Of a DNA stretch of 64,000 nt, positions 36,001 through 48,000 are shown piece after piece. The position numbers were made by a program, and so were the translations under genes. Position 1 is the first letter of the stretch. Each line of letters starts with the position of its first letter. Under the pieces are notes generated by a model. That model saw only the letters and a program-made list of their open reading frames with translations, had not been told where the DNA came from and searched no databases. Origin of the DNA: Prostheceraeus crozeri (taxonomy: Eukaryota > Platyhelminthes > Polycladida > Euryleptidae); contig CAJQUW010016891.1 in assembly GCA_907163375.1 (NCBI GenBank), positions 62,001-126,000 on the forward strand, given 5' to 3'.

Positions 36001-39000
36001 TAGCATACTAAAGAGGATTTGAAAAATTCAGAAGAATTTTGTATAATCAAAACTTGTCCTTCTTTTGCAGAATTGATTTCAATTTTTCTATAAATAGCTT
36101 AGATGTGATTCAGGAGCAACAAAAAAGAAAAGATTAATCAATTTCATCAGAAGCATCTTATAAGTAAAAACACGTAGTACGTTGATATTCCCTGTGTGTA
36201 TGTTACTATAAAAGTTCCAGAACAACGATAACAAAATTCAGTACCAATTTGTACCAATACACATGACAATTTAAGAAAAAAGGAAATAACGGAGAAATTG
36301 GTAAAAAAACGAGAAATAAAGGACAATTTTCGAAAAAGCGGAAATCACGCTGTATGCACAAATTCTAAATCATTTTTATAGAATTTTTCAGCTAATCAAG
36401 ACAAAGAATCGGCGGTTGCCTTTCTTCACCACTTTTGGAATATGATGAGCACACGTCAACTTCATTTGCTATGGTTAACGGCAATGGACCATAAACATCA
36501 AAACTACTGTAGATTTTCCGGTTTTTCTAGAACGCGTTGACATTGTTTTTTAATACTACTGTAGAACATCGAGTTTTTTTGTTACGGATGATGTTATTTT
36601 CATAACATAGACCACATCGATGAGATTAAAAACATATTGTTCACATACTTAACTTGCTTTGTTAGTAAAATTTTTAGGTCTTATACTACTTTGTCTATTC
36701 ACTTTTCTATCACCTAATTATCAGTGTTTCTGCTATTTGCATGCTTAGTTATGCAGTTATAAGTCACATATCTCTTTACACAGTTGCACGATGGTTTAGT
36801 TGTTAAGTTATATTCTTTCATCATTCCCACTCTGAAGCCTGTGAACGCTCTGTAATGCTCAAGTGGAGCCCCACACGGAAAGACAAAAATCATAGCAAGA
36901 CTGCATGCAAGCCAGAAGAAACATTCTTCTTACATGAATTGGAAGATATTGCTTTATTCTACGGAGCAATGCGATATAGCCACTTAAACGTCTAACACAT
37001 GGTCGACATGTTCCCTCCAAGTCAGATCATGATCACTGATGACCCCAAAACTCTGTGTTTTTCAACCATTTCCATTCTCTCTAATGGGCTATCGGACGTG
37101 CTCAGTCGCTGTTTTTTCTGTCTTGTTGTCATCAACATACTTTTTGTCTTGTCAGAGTTGGCAACCATACAATTTTCGCTACACCAACTTTCAGCTTCTC
37201 TCACTATAGCAGCCATGTTATCGTAGACTTTTGAAGTGGACTTTCCGGTTGCCGTTATTGTAGTATCGTCGGCATACATGTGAACATCGTTAATTGTCGA
37301 AAAATGCAATGGGAGATCGTTTACAAATATGATAAAGAGCAAGGGCCCAAGTATAGACCCTTGAGGCACACCACTACTCAGTTGAAGCCTGTTAGAGACT
37401 GCATCATTAAATGAAACTGCCTGGTGACGATCACACAAATATGACTTGAGCCAGCTCACGGAGTTCGATGAGATGTTATAGGCCAATAACTTCTTCATGA
37501 ATAACTCATAGTTTTTATGGTTTTTTTAAAAATAACTCTCTATTTAAAAAGCTTGTGAAGATTGAAACCATTGCCGGGCCAAATAATGCACCCTGTGGAA
37601 TCCCTCTTCTCATAACCTCTTGGAAATCGGTGAGAATCCTGCACATTGACTGTCAAATGGATATTTCGAAGGCAGGAATATTGTCATCGGACGAATCTTC
37701 GTGAAAAGTTAATTTCCTGTGCAGCTTTAGGATCAGCAGTCTGAAATTGATGGAGTGAAAAGCCGATTGGTGTCTTAAGTGGCCATGGCCGTAACATTGT
37801 TCATCATGTCATCATAATCGTTCAAAGAATTCTCAATTAAGTCAATTAACACCGCAGTTGTACAGTCTTTTGGCCCGGAATCATGTTCGTCTTCACCTAA
37901 GATTCTACATTCATCCGCATTTGCGCATCAAAACCTTACATGATGTATCAGAAATCGATGGAAAATAGCTTGTAGGTCGAATTTGGCATGTCACATCAAC
38001 AAGACATTAGCATGGAACGGAAGTGAATAATATGCTAATCCTGCGCAACATGTTTGAATGGGAACTCCTCAGAGAAATCGTCCAATAATAACGTCATCGT
38101 GAGTGTCGAAATTCTAAGGTATAAGGTTCGAAATTCAGAGAAAATGGTTCGAGAATGCTATCACTTTCATAAAAGACAGAATGTCTGCGGCAGCTCGCAT
38201 TTTGTGTGAAGAGTGACTTCCGCTTCAAATACAATCGCTTTCGAGTGCTACCATTCTGTTCAATAAATATTGCCATTGTCAGCTGCTGCGGTCGGAAGGT
38301 GTGTTTAGAGAATTTCACGGCGAATGAAAGTATAATTGTATATATCTGCAACATCAATTGACTTCATCAGTCATCACATTTCGTTCAAATAACTTAGAAC
38401 CACAAGAAAGACAAGATCTTCATTGCACATGAAATGAATCTTTGCACAGCAGAATTTGTCATAAATCTTGATTGACATGCTCATCAAAACAACAACATTC
38501 ATCATCATTATCACAATGCAAACTACATATATCCGCTGATTCTCTGACAACTTGCTCAACAAGATCTGACTGTTAGATCATTTATATATTTGCTATCTTA
38601 GTAAAGAGACGACATGGGACTATTTACAAAGTGCATTCAAAACAGCAACAATGCCATGAAAATGGGTCAGCGTCTATTACTTACTTTTGAAATTCACGAT
38701 TCCTCCCGGTCACAAACTTGTCTTAACTCCCGATTTCATCCACAATAAATAGATCTTAAATTCAAAAATTAAAATATTTTTAAAAAACTTTAAATTGTAA
38801 CCTTAGACCCCTGTTTGGACAGAGTCATTGCCTTCAGTATGCAAACGATGGAAGATTTCTGAACTCCACTGACAAGCTCTTCCGACAGGTGCATTGAAAT
38901 TTGACTATCGATGTGGAGGAAAAATAGGGGTGAAGTGACTTGCACCGCAGACTTTATGAACTGAACTGACAGCCTAAACAGATCCAGGACAGACCTCGTA

Positions 39001-42000
39001 CATGCTGAAATGAATGAAAGTTCTAAAACTAGCCAGGATGTCACCTGAGAAAACGTTCTCGTTACACCTACATTTTTTTCACAAGCCATCTTCAGCGGTA
39101 TTGTTAAGTCACACACGAAGGTGTGACGCATAGCTCTGTCTACCACTGTGATTGACTTCGTCACACGATTTTTCGTTAAAAAATGTTCTCTTGGTTACAG
39201 TGATGCACCTAAAACAATCGCACGACATTACAAAATATAGCAGGAGGGGGAAGCCGACGATTATTGTATTTCAAATCTTTGCATACTTTCTTTCTAAAGA
39301 GAAATAACTTATGAAGCACACAGATAATGTTATGGTAACATTAAAGAGTCCAAATCAAGATCAGATTATACATAAGAGAGTTTTCACCACCAGCAAAACA
39401 AAGACCCATGATGGGATGTGAGTGCATTAGTCATGCGTGTGCCTCTGTAGAAGATCTTGAGCTTGAGAACGTACTAATTTTACTGGAGAGCTGCGTCTAC
39501 CGAAATATTATCTGCAAAAGATTAAGCGAATGGACATCCTTCTGACGGAGAGCAACTTTATTAACTCGTTAGCCATTTTTTCACTCATGAGATTCCTGAC
39601 ACATTTTTCAACCAATTCGAGGTGAAGCTGTTGTTTGCGGGTCACGTCACAACTACAATACTCCATCAATGAACTGATAGTGGCCTTGTAAAGCATCAGA
39701 GTCTGCTGGTAAATGGCTACGGACACGATGCATGCTACCAATATGTTAGTAATGTGATGGACTGGATGTGAGGCTTTCAAGGCAATTCTCTGGCAACCCT
39801 TGATCCAAGGAAGATGATAAGCGGCGCAAATGCGCAGAATTAAATGGTCAATACAAATTCGAACCAGAGGCCATAAAAACGTCTGGCGTATACGGTAACT
39901 GCACTAATTTTTTCATCAAATACACAGGCAGTCGTATTTCAGAGGCCACAGGAGAGCCACGAAAAACTTTTTGGCTGAAACAGCGGATCGGCATCGCCAT
40001 TGCCAGGGGTAACGCCCTAAGTGTTAGCCTAGCCGGTGCTAAGGTAGCTTCCTGACTTTGACTTTTTTTCCTTATCTCATACTCTTGTTAGAATTGTTTT
40101 TTTACTAATATATTTTATTTAGGAAGATGATGAAAAAGCATTGGAAGCCACCATCCTATAAGTGTAACGACGTCGTGAGACCCTAGTGTAATATTGCTGT
40201 CAGAGTGCGTGTCCTCTCTAGGACGTCCTTCAATAATGCTGAGTCAGATTTCTGTATGCTTTTACTATGAAATCTAATCCTGACACGTTAAGAATTCAGA
40301 AGTTCCCAGCGGTCAGACACAGAAGTTCATAGCTTGTGGTAAGTGCGATCTAGTGTTCCTATTCAAGCAAAATATCAAGCCGGTAACCGCCGAAATATGA
40401 GCACTGAAGTGATTCCATCTGTTGGATTACCAAGTAATCGTCATTTACGACGGTCGGTACTAGGCGCTAATCATCTTTCCTTTACCTTTTTAATGAAAAC
40501 TTGAGAAAAGAGGACGAGCCAATACATGCACGCTGCGTCTCTCAAAAATCGAATCTTCGAATTTTTCAACAATAGTTCACATATGGGCTTGCTTTAAACA
40601 CAATGCACTTTAGGAGAGATGAGACTTGAAAAATTCGAGGATTCGATTTCTAAGGGGATTCCAAAATTGTTCCTCAGCAGAAGATGAAAGCTAAAAAAGC
40701 AGAAAGTCGAATAAAGAAACGTGAGAATGATAAAGGATTTATAACTAAGTAATTATGCAGAAATTTAGCAAAAATATATGGAACTCTGTAAGTATGTAGT
40801 CCACTGTAAAACTAAGTAGGCAAATAACAGAAACACAGAAAGTAAGGTGGTAGAAAAGTGAATAGGCAAATAAGGGAATGTAAAATGTATAATAGCTAAG
40901 TAAGAACCAATAACCGTATAACTCGTTCGGGTAAAACAGGAAATAACGAAAAAGACGAAAATGTTTAAGTCAATATAACAACAGAAATACTTTAGACAAA
41001 ACTTTCTAATCATCAACTCTCCATAGAGGTTAGTAGAAGTTTATTGACGGCCTTCTTGAATGCTTCAACACTAACAGATGTAGGATATACCTCCAAAGGA
41101 AGTATGTTCCACAACCTAGCTGATAAACACAAGCTATAGGTGCTCCATATTGACTTACCGTTGTGCGAAATTCGTTGCACGAAGTACCAGTGAAGAATGC
41201 GCTTCAGAGCGAAAATTCTACAAAATCAAGTCGTACACGAGTGAAGGTCTTCATTGCAGACAGACAGTCACTTACAGGAAAGGAAAGGTGAGAAGCGGCA
41301 AGGAGTAGAGGAAACGATACTTCCAAGTGTCTGGAAAATAGTAGACGAAGAAAATGATGGCTCCTGTGATGTAGAAAATGATTGAATACAGGATCAATGA
41401 GCCGATAACTCTCTTCTGCAGATCCAGGTTCTGTCGTTTTCGATTCTCCAGTGAGGTGATTTCCTGTAAGTATGAAGTGAGAATGATTTCACCGAAGAAA
41501 TATTTTTTTGCAGACTTTTGTGTTACTTCGGAAACATAGCAACAGCCCTCCTCCCCAATCTTATTTTCATTGAATTAAAAGAATTATCATTTTGGTCAGT
41601 GTTTTACAGCGTTTAATCTGCAGGTACCAAATTGTTTCTGAATGAAAAATTCATGGCCCAGTTTTTCTATCAAAATTACTTCGACAGGACCAAGACGAGG
41701 GGACAACATCTTGAACAACATTCAATTCGACATCAAAATATACAGCATCTTCATCATTCCGTTCGACAAACAAATCGTCAGGGCAAAGATGCGACATCAA
41801 GCTCTGAAAATATCCTAACAATACATAGTGATAATAGCTTATAATTAGGACAATTTTTTATGACCTTAAAAAGCTTAAAATATAATCAAATATGATCTAC
41901 AAAACTCAAAATGTGACCAAAATATCTTGACTTGTAGTTCGGCAAGATTTAAAAGTCTTGAAATATATCAAAAATTATGCTTCCATTTTCCGGTAATGAG

Positions 42001-45000
42001 TTAAAAAGTTCAATTTAAGACAAATATAACGATTTATCTCAAAATTTTACCACAGTATACCCATTTACAGCTTGTTCTACAAAACAGTGATGTAATTTAC
42101 TTCATTTGATGTTTGAAAAAGTCTGTCTTTGCATAGAATCTACTTCAACATGGAGAAGAACGCTCTTCCGAAGCAACGGTTGGCTGACAGGGAAAGACAG
42201 ACGACAGACGAGCCAATCCTGGTGCCCCGGGTAACATTCATATCTGTAGGCGAAGCATGCATTGGAACCAGAGCTGGAAAAATTCCACTGAAATTTTTTA
42301 ATTCCAATTCCGGAGCAGAAATTTCAATTCCAGTCGAAACAGTTCAATTCAATACCAATTCCATAATAAGATTAAATTCCGATAATTGCATGTCGCGTAT
42401 AGTGTCTTATGATAATGTATCTAACATTTGTTCGTTTCAATCTAACCCATATGTGCCCTTATCCTATCCTCGTTGTTCCTGTGTGCCGTTCCCTGCATCG
42501 TTCCTATGTGCGTTTTCATGTTCATAGTTCATATTTCTTGTGTACATGTATATACAAGTTGTATGTAACCGGTCAGCCTACGACATTTTCGTTTCGTAAA
42601 CGAGATATTCATGAGATTATCTCGTGAAAAAAGAAAAGAAAGTTAACGGTCAGCAAAGAATCAAACGCTGAGAGAGATGAGATGCGAATAAATCTATTAA
42701 TAAACTGACAAGAAAGAAATTCAGTGTGCGAATAATGTGAATGTTGATGAAAGAAAAAACGACGATAAAAATGATATCGTGAAGTCTGATTAATGGTCCA
42801 TGTTAAAAAAGGAGATTAAAAACTCCGTGATAAGAACGAAATGTGGTTGGGTCGAAAGCTAACGAGCAGGGATTAAAGGAAACTCTTTCAATTTTCAAAA
42901 GAACGTGGTTTTATCGTCAAGTCTCAAAAATTTGTAGAAATTAGAAACGATGAGAAATTGACACAACAACAACACATACGACATCTTCAGTAGCAGTTAG
43001 AAAAACTCCGGGCTCTCGCGGTGTAACGTAACTACAGAAGTAACAACAACAACAGCCTGCCAGCGAACAACAACACAGCAGCGTATATACGGCAACACAG
43101 ACGGTATAAGTGACACTGATATTTATGATATTACTTTGGTATAAGTGAGTCCGATCGAATTGAAACGAATTTAACATTAAGACAGTGAACTGCAAGTGTA
43201 AAGTGTTTCTTTTATCGTTGCGTATCGTATCTATATAACTATAGTCTTAAAAATTAATATTGTTAATTGTTGTGATTGGAAGTTGAATAATAGTTCATGT
43301 AATTGAATAATTAATTATTAGAATAATTTGTTGACACTGTCTATATTATGATTTGAACTGACAGGGTTGCTGCCCTTTAATGCACCGTTAATCCAAACCA
43401 ATTGTTTTTCGCGTGTACAACAATTAAGTTAATCTCCAATTTTTTTGCTTATCCTATCAAGAGCTAAATTCAGCAATTGCTATATTTTGATTAATTATAT
43501 TACTTGATAAATAACTAAATAACAGATTGAACAAAGATGATTGTCTTTTCATTGTCTGCTTAATTGCTAAAATAACATTGTCCGTGGCTGTAGGCCCATA
43601 GAAGTCACAGAAAACACCAACTAAGCTTATATTCAACTATAGAATAGAGCTACCTCTGTCGATCTATCTCTCTCTTATCTCTGCGTGTAGTTAACACAAC
43701 GACCGAGTACTGTGATTTCAATTTTTGTACAAATAGATCTATCACAGGTCTATCGAAAAAGTGGAATTGAGGTTTATCAAGGTCAATTCCAATTCCAGTA
43801 GATTTCAATATCGTCAATTCCAATTCCGATGAAAAATGGAATTAATTCCAATTCCGACTTTTCCAACTCTGATTGGAACTGTCCTCAGACTGCATCGTGC
43901 TGTTGAGAAGACCAATGCGTCATTCTGCAAGCATCGGTCATTTCTATATCTACTTACCGACAATTCTAACAGTCTAAAACTACAGCAAGATGACCAAAAT
44001 ATGACTAAATATGGTGAGATACAGAAAATATGACAATATTACTTTGCCCTAAAAATATGACATGTCATCAAAAATTGCTCTACATATAATAACAACATAT
44101 TATAATTGAAAATTTCACGTGTTCACACCTTTTCTATTTTAGATTTAAGCCAATGTGGACACATTCAAGAGCACCAAAATTTTGGAAGACACTCGATATT
44201 ATTGAAAAGATTATTATTTTATTTATTTTGTTTTTTATACTAAGATTATTTGTATCGCACATTTATGGAAGAAACATGGCATGCGGACTGAGTCTATGAT
44301 TCATCATTTGCAACCACATGTCTACAATCGATCGAGAGGAAGTTTCAAGGGTTATAAAGCAAATCTTGGCTCACAGTGCGTCATTTGCACAGATAAGGGT
44401 CGTTATAATGACGCATTGACGTCATTATGTTGAACATCATGTCTGCATACAAGTTCAATATTCACCTAGCTACTGAAAATTACAATTACCTACTCGAATG
44501 CGGACTACCGGCAACTCATTCTGCCTCTCTTCCCGCAAGAGATACTGTATGCAATATTGAGATCTTAACGCAGGCAGTGTAATATGCCTGAAGCGACTCT
44601 TTCTATACGTGGTACAAATAACATTGACAGGTGGAAGAAAAACGTTTAAATTTGAAGAATTTAAAATGAACAAGAATGACGCAGAAATCAAATTCTTGCG
44701 TCATAACACATGAACATAAACAAATCATGACAGAATTTGGCACAAGTTCAAAGTGGTTATAAGAAATAACTAATCTTGGCAGCTGCTTTGGATTACATTT
44801 GTGCGCTCTAAAGAAAATGAAGCAGCTAATGGATAAATAAGGTCTTTATTTCATGAAGGGCTGACTTACATCACACAAGGCATAAAAACACGTATGTAAA
44901 GGAACTCGTTCATGTAAAACTATGTCATTTCATGAGGTATGCAGCAAAATGTCATCGACTTCGTCAGATGGTCGGATGATATTTGCATTTAAAGTAAAAG

Positions 45001-48000
45001 TCATCGACAGAGTATTTTGACTGATTTATGAAAGCTGAAAACATCTACACAAAGCAGAAAATGTTACATCATCCAGACAACAGATCTTCTAAACAATACA
45101 GACGCAACCTCTTAATAAGACAGATTACATAACTGACGGCATTCTACTGGCATTTCATTACCTTCAGATACACCACTTGATGGCTACTTAACGAACAAAA
45201 GAATGGTGCACTGGCTTGCAAAATACCTGGATTTCAAGCATGTGAAGCCTAGGTTTAAATGTAAACCGAAGGATGGAGTTATTATCTTCTATACGCAACC
45301 AGTTCAAATGATGCAATTCTGAATAATGGTGATTCTTCGAATCATTTAAACCCTTATTTTGAAAATCAATAACTTTCAGGATCATTTGCGCAGAAACAAG
45401 ACTTTCGCAACACGGTACTTGAACTGTTTTACATTCCATTTCTTGTAGTTTAATCAACCTCTTCGGTGTCTAAAGAGGAGAAATACATTTATGTGTTAAT
45501 AATTTGCTAGATCTTCCGCTTCAACTCTTTTGAACATAACATGTGTAGCGACTCATGCAATAGGTGATAAAAATGCCCACTGATTTTTTTTATCGTTTCT
45601 CCTTATAGAGAAACAATTTCAACTTTTGCACTAAGTCTTACACCAACCTTTAAGTTGGGGCATATATCGAGCGAATATACTAGAACAGCATACTATCAAA
45701 TGACACCATTTTGGAAAGGTTATTAAGATAGCTGTATCGAATAATACAAGCACATTCTATAGCCTGGTGAGTTGTTAGCATAGAGAATCACATTGCCAAG
45801 AATTATGGACTTAGATAACATCAGGCTCTTATATGAAATTCATTTTCAATACTATGGAACAGTTTTGGGCAACCTATGCTGCCTTTAAAATAATGAGTTT
45901 TATAAACACTGCCTTTCGGGTATCACAGTCCTTATCAATGGGCCTTTCAAAGCTACAACTTTAAAAAATTACATTCTTGAACACCTGAGAAGGACTGCGA
46001 CAGTCAAAGGGACAATTTGTTTATAAAACTTGACAATTCCTATAAAAGCAGAATATGAGTATAATAAAACTGATGCTGCATACGGAATTTTGAAATGCTC
46101 TTAAATATCTTCATCAGATAGGCTTCTTAAATGTGATTTTCATTGTGCATACTGCTTTATGGAGCTCTTCGTAGCAATGGTTGAAGGCTTGGCCTAGCGA
46201 TCTTTTGACATTGAGGTTGAGCCCCGAAAGTCTCATTGGAGGTTGATAAGAAAGGCCTACGAGTTGAAAGTCTGAAAACGCCCAAAGAAAGTCAAGTCTT
46301 ACTATGTCAGCACCGTCCAAACCAACGGTTAGGACATTTGAGTAGTGAAGCCTAAAAGCTTGATTCTACCGTTTGAAGCTTTCTACATAGAACGTTTTCA
46401 AGGAGGTACGCTGTCAAATATATCCACAGAATGAAAGCAGAAGCGTAAAAGGGAATTTGATTAGGAACGGCGTAGCATTAATGATGGCACAACAGCCCGT
46501 CAGTTGTTTCTGTCTCTAGTTACCTGACACATGAGTGAAACTTACGTCCACCCACCACACCCATATCAGTTGAGTGATGCGATTCTGTTATTAGACAATA
46601 TCTCTCAGCGACATCCATAAATACTATGAGTTAGTCACGGAAAATCGTTTATTTAACTATCTTAACAACCCTTCACGCATCCAAAAAGTACGTACTTGAG
46701 AAACAGTGACATCAAGAGACTAAAATTCTACTATCCAACGCCCATTTCCATTGCATTTTGAACGAATTGTGTGACTCAACGAAAATTGTCGTCGATGCAA
46801 GGAATTTGCAGGAAATTGGACACTTGCATATACGAGTAACTAGCAAGACGCTAATGAGCTGAAAATTATTTGATTTATATAATAATAATAAATTCTATAT
46901 TTAACGCTGTATTCTATACCCTGCTACAGTCCCGTCTAGCATGATATCATGTCAACACTATGATATCATGGTCAGTTCCAGGATTCATGATTAGTACCTA
47001 TCAATCAGTTCTCGGATTTGGCAGCAAGCAAGTCCGAGACTGGTTGCTCGATGGCTGTGCCCGAGGGTAACGATGATTTGGTTTGATTACTTAGTGTCAG
47101 GGTTGGCTCTTGTGGGGATCCTGGCCTCAACGAGCTAGTGCTTGTGATTTGTGGAGTCACAGGGCCGTGGAGGCGGCTTTTCCGACAACCGCCTCTTAAA
47201 GTGGCTAAAGACTAATATCTTCCTTTATAAAAAGGCCGCCTCCACAGTCAGCATGGCAGCGGTACAAACGAATCAGGTTGACGGAGTTTCATGGAGACCT
47301 TCCCATAAAAGCAGCTGTCATTTGTCAGATTAACGGAGTGTCCCTGCATCCATTGTTACTTATCAGGACCTACAAAGGTGACACAGGGTTAATGTTAGCT
47401 AGGTGCTTGGTGGATTTTGCTACGCTATTGTTTCTCTTGGTCCCACTTCGCACCTTCGGGTGCTTCCTATAAAGCTAATCCCGTGTATCACCTTCAGTTC
47501 CTGGAGAATTAAATTTCTTATTAGTGTTTACTAGCTCTTCAGTTTCAAGCAGGTAAACAATAATCTTTCTCATATGAAGATGGATTGAATATTCCATCTG
47601 GCATGGAACCGCGAGAGATAGAAAACATAAAAAGAAAGAACAGCAGCTCTTGTCTAGTTCATGGATCTTATAGCAGCTTACTGCTCAAACTGACGTTGTA
47701 TAGTAGAGCATGAATAGTGCAACTTTAAAGCTACCTGCAGGCATTGTATTCCTGAACTAACGAATCAGATATGAAATTATTTGCGTGACTAGGGGATACT
47801 CAGAAAGATTCAAATCCATTATTAGATTAGGACGATGCATACCCGCCATTGCGCCCACACATTAACCTCTACTCAATCTGTAGCTAATAATGTGATAAAG
47901 GATGTTTCGAAAGCAGTGTCAGGCTAAAATGTCAAGTTTCATGCAAGGAAGTATCGAGACGTTGCAGCTAACCCGGAGTTACACCTCGTCTATGGCACAG

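Noticed and set aside
38680-38717. Another candidate for the same LNPK exon (GRNREF before GTAAGT)
   Set aside because: A stop lies just upstream and it does not match Lunapark; exon 4 at 41159-41217 already joins exons 3 and 5 exactly.
38790-39164. A 124-residue host protein on the minus strand
   Set aside because: No domain, no splice context and no start context; it lies between LINE pieces and is probably chance.
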